Origin: an uncultured Halobacteriovorax sp.
GTDB taxonomy: Bacteria; Bdellovibrionota; Bacteriovoracia; Bacteriovoracales; Bacteriovoracaceae
DNA: 64,000 nt
Assembly: GCA_913061265.1 (NCBI GenBank)
Contig: CAJXVS010000005.1
Location: forward strand, 124,001 to 188,000
Reading direction: 5' to 3'
The notes beneath the pieces are model-generated. The model made no database searches, was not told the origin of the DNA, and was given only the letters and a program-made list of their open reading frames with translations. Position numbers and translations under genes: made by a program. The first letter of the stretch is position 1; the number at the start of each line of letters is the position of its first letter. Of the stretch, positions 8,984-17,559 are shown piece after piece.

Positions 8984-11310
8984 GGTTTTAAGATAAGTGG
9001 CTTTCCGGATTTAATGATCTTATCCCAGTCCATAGTCGCTTCTCTATAATCTTTTTCTAGAAACATCTCTATTTGATCATCGTAGAATCTACTAATGGGA
9101 TTCCCTGAGTTACCTGCTGGTAAAATAGAGAGGGCATCTTTTGGATTGTTAAAGTCAATCAGACGCCTTACGCTCGGTCCTAGGCTGACTGAGAAACTAA
9201 AGTCGGCCCTGCTATTGCTCATATTATCAATTTGAAAGAAGCCTCCACCGGCCTTGAAGGGGCCTCTATTAAAGACTAGATCAAGGGGTTTTTTCTTACC
9301 AAAAGGATGTGGGTATTCAAGAGTATGAATATTACCCCAACTCCATTTTTCTTGATCGCTCCCAAAGGTTGTTTCTAAAAAACTAATTGTTTGCTTTAAA
9401 CTAAGGTTGATTATCTTAGACATGGTCTCAACTTCTTTTGTCTTAATATTATCCCACCAAGTGGAATTAGGATTCTTTAAGATGGCCTTGAAGAAGTTCC
9501 AGCTATCAGCTGTTCTTGAGAAGTTAGCGTAACGAATATCACCTAATTCATCGAGGACAATATTCTTTAAAATATGAACGGTCCATAAATGATAAAAGCT
9601 ACTAGGAATTGAGTCTATATCACTTTGGCCTTGCCAGTTTTTAAGGTAACGACTAGCTATAGAAGGTGAGTTAACTTGATTGAGAAGTATAGGAATCATC
9701 CAGCTTGCCGTTGCAACGACTTGATCTGTTTGAATCTTTTTCATGTCCTTTAGAGACCATTTCTCTTTTGATTCAATAAGTTTAACAATCCTTTCATAGC
9801 GTTCACTAGGCTGATAATAACCAGGCATAGGGTGATCGCCCTCATAGATAGGAGCGTAGTTAGCGCTAGCTATAAAGCCTTCACTTGGGTTTAAAAGAGA
9901 AGGGTTATCCTTTTGATTCATATAGCCTAGGTATTCATGCTTTCCGCTCCAGCCTTCTAGGACTTCTTTACTATTGGTCCCCTTAGCTCTGATGGGAATA
10001 AGGCCCATAATCTTCCAAGCAATATTGCCTGAAGAATCGGCCCAACTTAGATTTAGCGCCGGAGCCGCACCATAGGAGACGGCCCTAAAAAAATCATCGA
10101 CTTTATTTGCTTTACTAAGAAGATAGAGGGCCCTAACTGTATCATTTTTTTCGTGATGAAAACTCCACTTGATAGCGAGGTTCTCGCCTTCTTTAGCAAA
10201 TTGTGTATTGTTCAAGATAGGCCCATGAGGGGTTGAGAGTAGTTTAAAATGATGATCTTTATCGCCCTTGATCTTAATGACCTCTTCTTCAATCTTAAGA
10301 TCAACAAGCTTGTTCTTATAATAAACTTGATCACCAACTAGCTTTTCATAGTAAAGATCGAGGTCATCTATTTCTGCCATAGTTACGGCCCAACCAACTT
10401 CTTTATTGTGACCCATAGGCGTGTATGGAGAGAGAGGAACATAATGACCATAGAGTTCCATTTGAGGCGTCTTTATATGAGCTTCGTACCAGATACCAGG
10501 GAGGCTAAAGGCCACATGAGGATCATTGCAAAGAAGAGGCTTTCCACTCTTGGATCTTTTAGAGCTTATGACCCAACTATTAGAGCCGTGAAAAAGACCA
10601 AAGGTTTCCTCTAAGGGAAGAAGCGCCTCTCGCATATTTCTTTGATAACTGGTTTTTATTCTAGGCAGAATAGAATTCTTATCAGCTTTTGTTTCTATAA
10701 AGAGCTCTTCAAGTTTTTCTGGGGAGAGTTCATCCTTTAAGTCTGTGAACAAGGGGTCTACTAAGAGGCCTTCAGCAAAAGAGAGGGCCATATAGCCGCT
10801 GATTGCGATACTGTCTTCGATTGTAAAAGGGGCAGGTTTAGTCCCAAGGATAATAAATTCTATGGGAAGTGGCATAGTTGCGGCGTACTCATTTACCCCT
10901 TCCATAAAAGCTTTTGTTTCTTTTTTTAGTTCAAGGGGCCAGGAAGATTGACTACGTTTAATAATTTCACTTGCTGTCTTTCTTAGCCTTAGGCTTCGAA
11001 GGAGAAGATCTGTTTTTAAAAGATCTGGTCCAAGAAGTTCACTTAAGCTCCCACTTCCTATTCTTCTTAATAATTCCATTTGAAAGAGACGGTCACTGGC
11101 CTGAAGAAAACCTAAAGCTCTATAAGCATCTTCATTATTAGAGGCTTGAATATGTGGCACGCCGTATTCATCACGGTAGACTTCAACTTTATCTTTTAGG
11201 TTATTTAGTTTTAACTCGCCGCTTGTTGGCATCTCTGTGCGGTAGAGGAAAAAGATGGCCGTTAAGCATAGGCCTACAAAAAGGATGAAAAGGGACATGA
11301 GGATCTTCAT
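8980..11310 (-). CDS. Penicillin acylase family N-terminal-nucleophile hydrolase
   Basis: 776 residues. The N-terminus is a hydrophobic export or anchor segment. The family signature HGSNSWV appears with Ser243 placed to become the N-terminal nucleophile of the beta chain after self-cleavage; NDPH and GIWYEAH blocks follow as in penicillin G acylase, cephalosporin acylase and AHL (quorum-signal) acylases. About 240 residues of alpha chain and spacer precede it. The natural substrate cannot be told: N-acyl amides such as acyl-homoserine lactones or peptidoglycan-derived amides are possible. It acts in the periplasm or outside. It lies 19 bases downstream of the PilZ membrane gene, so the pair may be an operon. 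Confidence 0.88.
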   Translation of the reverse strand: MKILMSLFILFVGLCLTAIFFLYRTEMPTSGELKLNNLKDKVEVYRDEYGVPHIQASNNEDAYRALGFLQASDRLFQMELLRRIGSGSLSELLGPDLLKTDLLLRSLRLRKTASEIIKRSQSSWPLELKKETKAFMEGVNEYAATMPLPIEFIILGTKPAPFTIEDSIAISGYMALSFAEGLLVDPLFTDLKDELSPEKLEELFIETKADKNSILPRIKTSYQRNMREALLPLEETFGLFHGSNSWVISSKRSKSGKPLLCNDPHVAFSLPGIWYEAHIKTPQMELYGHYVPLSPYTPMGHNKEVGWAVTMAEIDDLDLYYEKLVGDQVYYKNKLVDLKIEEEVIKIKGDKDHHFKLLSTPHGPILNNTQFAKEGENLAIKWSFHHEKNDTVRALYLLSKANKVDDFFRAVSYGAAPALNLSWADSSGNIAWKIMGLIPIRAKGTNSKEVLEGWSGKHEYLGYMNQKDNPSLLNPSEGFIASANYAPIYEGDHPMPGYYQPSERYERIVKLIESKEKWSLKDMKKIQTDQVVATASWMIPILLNQVNSPSIASRYLKNWQGQSDIDSIPSSFYHLWTVHILKNIVLDELGDIRYANFSRTADSWNFFKAILKNPNSTWWDNIKTKEVETMSKIINLSLKQTISFLETTFGSDQEKWSWGNIHTLEYPHPFGKKKPLDLVFNRGPFKAGGGFFQIDNMSNSRADFSFSVSLGPSVRRLIDFNNPKDALSILPAGNSGNPISRFYDDQIEMFLEKDYREATMDWDKIIKSGKPLILKP

Positions 11311-11329
11311 GTCCCATATTATATGGGCT

Positions 11330-12082
11330 CTAAGCCGCTAACGCGATTTTTTCTTCAAATTTATTTGCTTTAGCAATGGCCTTGATGAGTCGCTTCATCT
11401 TGATACGATCCCAATAGCTTTCATAGATAAATTGAATCCCCATACCCATACTTCCGCCAAAGGCATGGTTGCTCACTTTTTCAGCTTTGATGCTTAAATA
11501 AACATTATCAAAGCTTAGGTTAACCATCATATGCTGACCATCTTCAACGATCCCTTGATGATTGATAAAAGCACCGGAGAGGCTGATATTTAGGGCATAG
11601 GCATCAATAAGTTTATTAGGGTTTACGATGCTAAAGGTACAAGGAAAGACTTTATTATATCTTCTATGATGTTCCCACCAGCGCACATCTTTATCAAAGA
11701 AAGGCTTCCGAACATGAGGGAATAAAAAGTAGATGATCATAATGGCATTAATGCTTAAGAGGATAAGGCTCCCAAGAAAAGGAGTCTCAGCGACATAAGG
11801 CCAAGTGAATTTCTCATAGGTAAAATGAATATAAAGGCTATAGGCCTGTATTCCTACAAAGAGGGGATGAGACCATTTCTTAACACTGATAAGAGCAAAG
11901 CCCGCAATGGGGAAGAGCAGCCAAAAGTGAAAGACATCAAGGGGGGATTTAACGGCCAGTATATTAGTGGCCACAACGGCCCAATCAAAACCAGTTGAGA
12001 GCTTAAAATAAAGCATCTTGAACATAGGTTCGATAATATGGAGCAGACCTAAAACAATAAAGATAAAGGGTTTCTTTTTCAT
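11330..12082 (-). CDS. Membrane protein with C-terminal PilZ domain
   Basis: 250 residues. The first 135 contain several hydrophobic helices (around residues 8-25, 52-70, 75-90 and 103-122). The soluble tail has the PilZ pattern: a basic HHRRYNK element resembling RxxxR, then NISLSGAF for the (D/N)xSxxG motif, and a closing GMGIQF strand. PilZ domains bind cyclic di-GMP, so this is a candidate membrane effector of that messenger. The RxxxR element is not canonical, so binding should be treated as likely but unproven. The gene starts opposite the secreted-protein run at 12256, with a palindrome between them. Confidence 0.75.
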   Translation of the reverse strand: MKKKPFIFIVLGLLHIIEPMFKMLYFKLSTGFDWAVVATNILAVKSPLDVFHFWLLFPIAGFALISVKKWSHPLFVGIQAYSLYIHFTYEKFTWPYVAETPFLGSLILLSINAIMIIYFLFPHVRKPFFDKDVRWWEHHRRYNKVFPCTFSIVNPNKLIDAYALNISLSGAFINHQGIVEDGQHMMVNLSFDNVYLSIKAEKVSNHAFGGSMGMGIQFIYESYWDRIKMKRLIKAIAKANKFEEKIALAA

Positions 12083-12134
12083 AACGACCTCTTAAAAACG
12101 CATGCCGATATTATAGCATAGTTCCTTTTAGTCC

Positions 12135-12152
12135 AAGTTATTTCAATAACTT
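12135..12152. promoter_or_regulatory. Perfect 8-bp inverted repeat, candidate operator
   Basis: AAGTTATT-TC-AATAACTT lies between the divergent starts of the membrane PilZ gene (12082) and the secreted protein (12256). Symmetry, length and position fit a dimeric repressor or activator site. It is AT-rich, so chance is not excluded. Confidence 0.35.
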
Positions 12153-12255
12153 ACCAGTTTGCTTTCCTCGGGCTTTTTTACAGGGTCATGGACAGTAAGG
12201 TCTTTGCTGGGTAAAACCTTTTTAATTCAATGCGTTGGAATCCTCGGAGGATCCT

Positions 12256-13434
12256 TTGGTTAAATTGGTTATTCTCTTAACTCTTTTATTCACCTTTAGC
12301 TCTCAAGCTGAAGATTCTTTGGACGCCTATAAAAAGCGTTTTAGAATTATTCGTGAAGAAGAAGGGCGGGCCTTAAGGATTATCGATAAAAGCCTACATA
12401 CGAGGCTTAGCTTTAAAAATTTCTCTCAAACATACTTTGATTGGTTTATTAAAGAGTCACCTGTTCTTAGCATGGCCTCTGAGTTTATATCACCTTCAGC
12501 TGAAGTTGAGTCAGTAGAAATCAACAGGCAATTAAACTCAATCTTAGAGACCGTGAGAAAGTATCAACTTGGGGTTCTTATCAAGAGTAATGCTTTTAAA
12601 AAGATTAACCTCTTTCTTAGTTCTGAGTTTAAGAAAGTTTCAACAGTAGGTTTTAGAACAGTCTCTAATCTAGAAAATACCACCTTCTTTTATCAGAATA
12701 AGCACTATAGAAAAATTGAAGGCGCGACTTTAAAAGAAGTAAGCAAGTATTTTCCTAGCATCAAAGATGAGTCAGTTGTTGCTTACCTGGTGAAAAGATA
12801 TATTGGTTTTCTTAAGGATTCTAGAACCTATCATCAATCTATCTTGCTTCATTACTTAGTTAACTTTAAAGCAAAAGACCTTGGGATGAGTGACTTAGAG
12901 GTTGGTAAGGCGGTTAGCTCAATCTTAGAAGGGGATATTAAAAAGCATAATATCCTTAGCCGCAGAAGACTTTCCAAGAACTGGGATAGTTATGGGAAGA
13001 AGAAGTTAATCGAGATTAGAAGAGACTCTCTGAAAATAGTTGTGGAATTTGGCGAGCTTTATGATCATTCACCTTATTTTGCTAACCCTTATTTTGCCAA
13101 AACAAAAATGAAGCGCGGTGAAGAAGTTTGGATAAATCCTTATTATCAAAACAAGGCTCTAGATAATACGCCTTCTTTAAGTTTTGATTTTTCAAGACCC
13201 AACTTTGTTTATAAGAAAAGACGTTATTATGAACTTCTTCTTTTTGCAGAGGTTCAAAGTGGTAAAGATAGTAAGATAAAGAAATACTTTACTCACTTAA
13301 GATTCAGAAGACAGATGCTAAAAGAAGGAATGCTGGCGGGGTATTATGAGTCAAAGGGAAATAGCTCTATGATGAATAAAATCTTAAGGCAGAGCCTAAA
13401 CCCCTTAGAGCTCTTCTTCAATCTCGCTCCATAG
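12256..13434 (+). CDS. Secreted protein of unknown function
   Basis: I place the start at TTG 12256, because GGAGG lies 5 bases upstream and the protein then begins directly with a signal peptide (VKLVILLTLLFTFSSQA, cleavage before EDS). An upstream in-frame TTG at 12235 would put extra polar residues ahead of it. The 392-residue product is rich in Lys, Arg, Tyr and Phe and largely helical in appearance, with no motif I recognise and no cysteine in the mature part. It is the first of three secreted unknowns on this strand. Function unknown. Confidence 0.65.
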   Translation: MVKLVILLTLLFTFSSQAEDSLDAYKKRFRIIREEEGRALRIIDKSLHTRLSFKNFSQTYFDWFIKESPVLSMASEFISPSAEVESVEINRQLNSILETVRKYQLGVLIKSNAFKKINLFLSSEFKKVSTVGFRTVSNLENTTFFYQNKHYRKIEGATLKEVSKYFPSIKDESVVAYLVKRYIGFLKDSRTYHQSILLHYLVNFKAKDLGMSDLEVGKAVSSILEGDIKKHNILSRRRLSKNWDSYGKKKLIEIRRDSLKIVVEFGELYDHSPYFANPYFAKTKMKRGEEVWINPYYQNKALDNTPSLSFDFSRPNFVYKKRRYYELLLFAEVQSGKDSKIKKYFTHLRFRRQMLKEGMLAGYYESKGNSSMMNKILRQSLNPLELFFNLAP

Positions 13435-13531
13435 AGAGCAAATCTTAGTCAAAGAAATTTCTTATGCCTAAAAGGGCGTATTCTTCATTTTCCTCTTGGC
13501 CATCAAGGTACATTACGAGATAATATCGACT

Positions 13532-14359
13532 ATGAAACTTCTTAAGAATTCTCGCATTATTTTGTTTATTACCCTTTGTGCTTTTAGTGGCCCTGGGTTT
13601 ACTAAGACCTTTAATTGTAAATTAAAGGTGGCTGGACTAATTGAAGGCTTTGTCTTTGATACTGAAAAGCATGGCAGCGGAACTGGAGGAAGTTTTAACG
13701 ACTTCGTTTATTTCTTAGGGATTAGAGACAAGAAAATTTCGGTAAAGATTCAAAACACAAAGAATGCTTCTCAAGCTCAGTCTATGTATTCACTTTCGAG
13801 AGATGAGTTTGAGATTTCTCTAACTCCAGGTTGGGATTTAGCCTGCACTAAGGAAAAAGAAATCAAGCCGGCCGTAGAGATTAAAGAAGTTAAGAAGCTA
13901 GTTCTTGATGATCTAACCCCACTTGAAGAATTTCAAGCAGACATAAGCTTTACGGCTCAGTCTGCTATCAAGGTGCGCTATAATGTTTCAACGGCGAAGC
14001 AAAGAATGCGGGCCGTGATCTTTCAAAAAGGAAGGCTTTATACAACTGATGATGATGTCAAAAGAGATCTAAGTGGTAATTGGTGTATCTTGCAGGTGAA
14101 CTTAGAGTTGGATCAAGACACCATGATCAAAGAAGGTCATAACTGGCAAACCGTTCAATACAATACCTTAAACAATTCCTCGAGCCACACAGTCTATGCT
14201 TGGAGCTTCGTGGATCCCGCTCAGGGAAAGGTCTCTCAAAGATTCAAGCGCTATGTGCCTTTTAATATGGCCTGCCAAATTAAAAAAGGAGAGGTCCTCA
14301 ACCGTAAGATGTGGCGCGAAATTACAGGTGATCGAGTAAAGCTTTACTATAATCCCTAG
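13532..14359 (+). CDS. Secreted protein of unknown function
   Basis: 275 residues from ATG 13532. That start puts a signal peptide (MKLLKNSRIILFITLCAFSG) at the N-terminus; an upstream TTG start at 13496 would add 12 residues before it. The ribosome binding site is weak for either. The mature part looks beta-rich, with a few scattered cysteines (FNC, LAC, NWC, MAC), which fits a disulfide-bonded exported protein. It is followed after 13 bases by the repeat protein at 14373, so the two are very probably cotranscribed. Family and function unknown. Confidence 0.65.
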   Translation: MKLLKNSRIILFITLCAFSGPGFTKTFNCKLKVAGLIEGFVFDTEKHGSGTGGSFNDFVYFLGIRDKKISVKIQNTKNASQAQSMYSLSRDEFEISLTPGWDLACTKEKEIKPAVEIKEVKKLVLDDLTPLEEFQADISFTAQSAIKVRYNVSTAKQRMRAVIFQKGRLYTTDDDVKRDLSGNWCILQVNLELDQDTMIKEGHNWQTVQYNTLNNSSSHTVYAWSFVDPAQGKVSQRFKRYVPFNMACQIKKGEVLNRKMWREITGDRVKLYYNP

Positions 14360-14372
14360 TCAGGAGGCTTTA

Positions 14373-14756
14373 ATGAAATCACTTTTAATCACACTACTTT
14401 TAGTACTTAGCGCTAATGCCAATGCAGATATCTTTCTTTCAAGTTGTCATAATTATGCTAACGGAAGAGACGCCGTAGGTTATAGTTACCAATTTTGTCT
14501 CAATAATAATTTCAGGGCCATTGAAAGAGAAGTAGAGGGAAACCTCTTTCTTAGCAATTGTTCTAATTATGGTGAGACTGTCTCATTTTCTTTCACTAGT
14601 TGTGTCCAAAGAAATTTTAGAGAGATTGAAAGGGCCCTAAGAGCTACAAATGTTTTCTTAAGTTACTGCTCAAACTTTAGTAGAGATAGCTTAGATTTTA
14701 GTTTTACGAATTGTGTAAATAGCAATTGGCGTTCTGTTGAACGTGCTCTTCGCTAA
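14373..14756 (+). CDS. Secreted protein made of three ~36-residue Cys repeats
   Basis: 127 residues with a signal peptide ending in ANANA and a strong ribosome binding site (AGGAGG) upstream. The whole mature protein is three tandem repeats, roughly residues 20-57, 58-93 and 94-127. Each reads FLSxCxN(Y/F), then a variable serine-rich stretch, then SFxxC(V/L)xxN(F/W)RxxER. Each repeat therefore carries two cysteines and ends in a basic, amphipathic helix-like stretch. I know no named domain with this pattern. It closes the secreted-unknown run begun at 12256 and its stop interlocks with the convergent lytic transglycosylase. Confidence 0.8.
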   Translation: MKSLLITLLLVLSANANADIFLSSCHNYANGRDAVGYSYQFCLNNNFRAIEREVEGNLFLSNCSNYGETVSFSFTSCVQRNFREIERALRATNVFLSYCSNFSRDSLDFSFTNCVNSNWRSVERALR

Positions 14757-15496
14757 GGATTGAATTGATTGAGGGCGTGAGCCCTTTTCATGACCTTTTC
14801 AGCATAGATTTGGGCCCTACCGTCAGGTTCACCATTGTACCTAGCAAGGGCCCTTAAAAAGAGCTCCTCTTTAGTCACATCATTTCTCTCTTGCCAGAGT
14901 TGAGATTGTCTTCCCCAGTAGAGTTTTAACAAAAGAGCGCCATAAGCTAGGCTTAATGCTGGGTCTCTTTTGATGATCTTCTTTTGATAGGCCTTTCTTT
15001 CATCCTCATTTAAATGAAGGGTTCGTCTCCAAAGAGGCACCCACTCAGGGTCGATACAATCTGTGAAGATAATCTTCCAGAACTTTATCGTAGAGGTGAT
15101 AGCTCCGTGCTTACCGCGTTCACCTAGTTGATCGTGAACCTCTCTTACTCCAATATTAGTAAATTGAGTGAAGCCAACTGCCCCAGTATTACTGGTGGCA
15201 TTATTATTAAAGAAACTCTCGGTATGAATAAGCCCTGTAAGGATATGCGGATCGATACCAAAGCAAGCACTTGTATGAAGGATCTCTTTTGCTAGTCTAT
15301 TGTTATCGATAAGTTCTTGAGACCTACCTGAGGCCATCTTTGAAATATACTTTGTGAGGTTTGCTTCCGTCGGGGCCACATCGAAAAGCATGGCTTCTGG
15401 CTCGAAGTACCTATGCGGCACTCTAAATCCGGGATCAGATGCTACTGCATTGTTTAATAGAAAAAAGGCCACGAAGCCTATGAATTTAAAGATCAT
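14753..15496 (-). CDS. Lytic murein transglycosylase (SLT domain), exported
   Basis: 247 residues with a signal peptide (MIFKFIGFVAFFLLNNAVAS). The SLT lysozyme-like domain is recognisable: catalytic Glu93 in LIHTESFF, then GAVGFTQF, and near the C-terminus the substrate-groove block ALARYNG. Such enzymes cleave the MurNAc-GlcNAc bond of peptidoglycan with formation of a 1,6-anhydro end. In a predator it could serve either the cell's own wall growth or prey wall remodelling; the sequence does not decide. A 7-bp inverted repeat lies just upstream of the start (15510-15534). Confidence 0.88.
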   Translation of the reverse strand: MIFKFIGFVAFFLLNNAVASDPGFRVPHRYFEPEAMLFDVAPTEANLTKYISKMASGRSQELIDNNRLAKEILHTSACFGIDPHILTGLIHTESFFNNNATSNTGAVGFTQFTNIGVREVHDQLGERGKHGAITSTIKFWKIIFTDCIDPEWVPLWRRTLHLNEDERKAYQKKIIKRDPALSLAYGALLLKLYWGRQSQLWQERNDVTKEELFLRALARYNGEPDGRAQIYAEKVMKRAHALNQFNP

Positions 15497-15572
15497 AGGC
15501 CGTTTTAGATTTATTGGCCTTGAGAGTCAATAAACAGTTGGAAATCGGGAATCTTTACATCGACCTTATGCG

Positions 15573-16064
15573 TTATAGCGCCAAAGGTTCGATACTTACT
15601 TCATCTCCAGTAAGCCCCATTTCACCTAGGTGATTCTCAAGAAGTTGCCTTTTCTTTGTATTAGGTCCCCAAGTCATCTGTCCCTTTTCTTCTAGTTTAA
15701 AATCAAGAGTTCCGAGGTAGGAGAGTTTTCCGTTTTGAACTGTAAAGGTAGATCTTGGATCGTCTAATTTATAGTAATAAAAAGCTCCGCAGTTGAGCTC
15801 TTGAAGGTTGGCCATACCAGCACCTAGAGGAAGGGCGTAGTTGTAAGCTCCTTCTTTGAGGGGCATTTGATAGGACGTATTATTGTGACGAATATAGAGC
15901 TTACAGCTTTGTCCGCGTTTAATTTTACCATCAGTGTCGAGATCGATTGTGAGTAGGGCTCCGGTCTTATTGACCTTAACTGTATTAAAATTTGAATTCA
16001 AGACTGTTTGCTTTGAGGCGCAGCTAGTAAGAACTAGAAGGGCCATAATTAAGATAGATTTCAT
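15573..16064 (-). CDS. Lipoprotein of unknown function
   Basis: 163 residues with a lipoprotein signal (MKSILIMALLVLTSC, Cys15 lipidated). The mature part looks beta-rich, with aromatic clusters (GAFYYYK) and two further cysteines (GQSCKL and ELNCGAF) that could form a disulfide. No family is recognised. It lies about 40 bases downstream of the PilZ-like gene on the same strand, so cotranscription is possible. Confidence 0.65.
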   Translation of the reverse strand: MKSILIMALLVLTSCASKQTVLNSNFNTVKVNKTGALLTIDLDTDGKIKRGQSCKLYIRHNNTSYQMPLKEGAYNYALPLGAGMANLQELNCGAFYYYKLDDPRSTFTVQNGKLSYLGTLDFKLEEKGQMTWGPNTKKRQLLENHLGEMGLTGDEVSIEPLAL

Positions 16065-16105
16065 CCATAACTCCTTAGTGTGTGAAGTTATGGTAACAGA
16101 TTAAG

Positions 16106-16786
16106 TTACTCCTCGAAAAGCTCTGAGAAGCATAAAAGGTTAAGGTTTTTTGTAAACTCGAGCCCAAGCTTAATTCTTTTAAAGTGAACCCCTTTATCAA
16201 TAAAGTCGAGAGTCCCTAGGTGTTTAACCTGCGCTCTTAAAGGGATCATTAAATTGGTTTGTCCAAGTTTGTGGATATGGATTATATCTCCAGCTTGAAA
16301 GATTGATTCTTCATGAGGGCTAATATTTAAAGCAAGTCCACCAGGGGAGATATCAAAGATGCTGAAGAGAAGGTCATAATCTTTTGAGTTCTTTGTAAAA
16401 CTAAGCTGGGTAAAATGATTTGAATGCCAACCAAAAGAAGTCCTCTCAACTCCTCTTCTATCGTACATATTAACTTTTTCAGGTATATCTAAAACTACCG
16501 TATCGCCCATGGAGAAGATCTTTTTTTGTCTAAAGAGAACGCTCTTCTCCTTTCCTTTTATATAGACGGTAGCTTCTTTATTTTTAAGAAAATGAAACCC
16601 AAGAGATGATTCTTTTAGTTTGATCTGACCCTTAGCAGAGTCAATTTCCCACCCCGTTGACTGGCGTGCCTTTGAGCTTTGCCCCTTGGCCCAGATACTC
16701 ATGGCCGAGCCATCAGTTCTGATCTCTTCTAAGACATTTAAAATTTCGTTCCAGTCATGACAACTGCGTAGTGCTTGATTTCCCAT
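16106..16786 (-). CDS. Cytoplasmic PilZ-domain protein
   Basis: 226 residues without signal peptide or membrane helix. From about residue 110 the PilZ pattern appears: YDRRGVER matching RxxxR, then DISPGGLAL matching (D/N)xSxxG, and KLGLEF as the closing strand. An N-terminal part of about 100 residues precedes it, in the manner of YcgR-type proteins, although I cannot confirm a YcgR_N fold. Both binding motifs look more canonical here than in the membrane PilZ protein at 11330, so cyclic di-GMP binding is likely. Target unknown. Confidence 0.72.
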   Translation of the reverse strand: MGNQALRSCHDWNEILNVLEEIRTDGSAMSIWAKGQSSKARQSTGWEIDSAKGQIKLKESSLGFHFLKNKEATVYIKGKEKSVLFRQKKIFSMGDTVVLDIPEKVNMYDRRGVERTSFGWHSNHFTQLSFTKNSKDYDLLFSIFDISPGGLALNISPHEESIFQAGDIIHIHKLGQTNLMIPLRAQVKHLGTLDFIDKGVHFKRIKLGLEFTKNLNLLCFSELFEE

Positions 16787-16887
16787 TAGCGAATACTAAG
16801 AGCAATCGAAAATAGAGTAAAAAATTACCTAAATACGGTGCCTTACTAATGCTAAGCCCTAGGCAGATTGCCCATAAAATAGGTCTT

Positions 16888-17433
16888 TTATTTAGTCTTC
16901 TTCTTAGCTTTCGTGGTCTTAGAAGTCTTTTTTGTAACCTTCTTTGCGGTCTTCTTTGCTACTTTTTTTTCAGTCTTCTTAGCCACTTTTTTAGCGGTTT
17001 TCTTCGCTACTTTCTTCTCAGTCTTTTTGGCTACTTTCTTTTTAGTCTTCTTATCAGCATCGCCCTTCGTCACTTTATCAACGGCCTTAGCAACCTTCTT
17101 AATGGCGGCCTTTGCTTTAGGGTTCTTCTTAGCTGTTTGTTCTGCTTTTTTTACAAGATCTTGACCAGTGGCGTAAAGCCTCTCTTGGGCAGTTCCTTGA
17201 AGTGATTTTAATTCGTTAACTAATTGAGCATAGAAGCCTTGAATCTTTTTCTTTTGGATATTGGCCTTATCGTATTGTGAGTTGAATATTCTATTTAATT
17301 TTTGATACTTCTCTTCGTTAATTAACTTAATTTGAGAGAGTACTTTTTGGCACTTCTCTTTGAATGCCACTGGGTCAAAGGCCTTACCTTTCTTGTCTTT
17401 CTTTTGCTTACTTAAAAAATCTGGAAATGCCAT
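16888..17433 (-). CDS. Lysine-rich histone H1-like protein
   Basis: 181 residues in two parts. Residues 1-120 look helical, mixed charge. Residues about 120-181 are a tandem array of KKVAKKT(E/A)K units ending in a Lys/Thr tail, like the C-terminal tails of eukaryotic histone H1 and bacterial HC1/HC2-type nucleoid proteins. Such tails bind and condense DNA. A role in nucleoid compaction, perhaps in a non-growing attack-phase cell, is inference. The N-terminal domain is not one I recognise, so it could instead be a surface or phasin-like protein with a basic tail. Confidence 0.7.
   Translation of the reverse strand: MAFPDFLSKQKKDKKGKAFDPVAFKEKCQKVLSQIKLINEEKYQKLNRIFNSQYDKANIQKKKIQGFYAQLVNELKSLQGTAQERLYATGQDLVKKAEQTAKKNPKAKAAIKKVAKAVDKVTKGDADKKTKKKVAKKTEKKVAKKTAKKVAKKTEKKVAKKTAKKVTKKTSKTTKAKKKTK
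16890..17075 (-). repeat. Tandem array coding KKVAKKTxK units
   Basis: Degenerate 24-27 base units rich in AAGAAA/GTAGCC on the coding strand repeat about seven times within the histone-like gene. They encode alternating KKVAKKTEK and KKVAKKTAK blocks. Such arrays often change copy number between strains. Confidence 0.7.
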
Positions 17434-17559
17434 TACTTACCTCGAATTAGAATTTCTCTTATTTTAAGCGGAAGGCAATAGATGGGTCAATTAACCTATT
17501 GTTACTATTCGGCATTTGAGGTAATTTGGACCCCAACTTTAGTAAAGGAATGACTCACA

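Noticed and set aside
16849-17205. Plus-strand open frames of 118 and 83 codons opposite the histone-like gene
   Set aside because: The Leu/Phe-rich and Val/Phe-rich translations are the reverse complements of the Lys/Ala repeat array, not membrane proteins.
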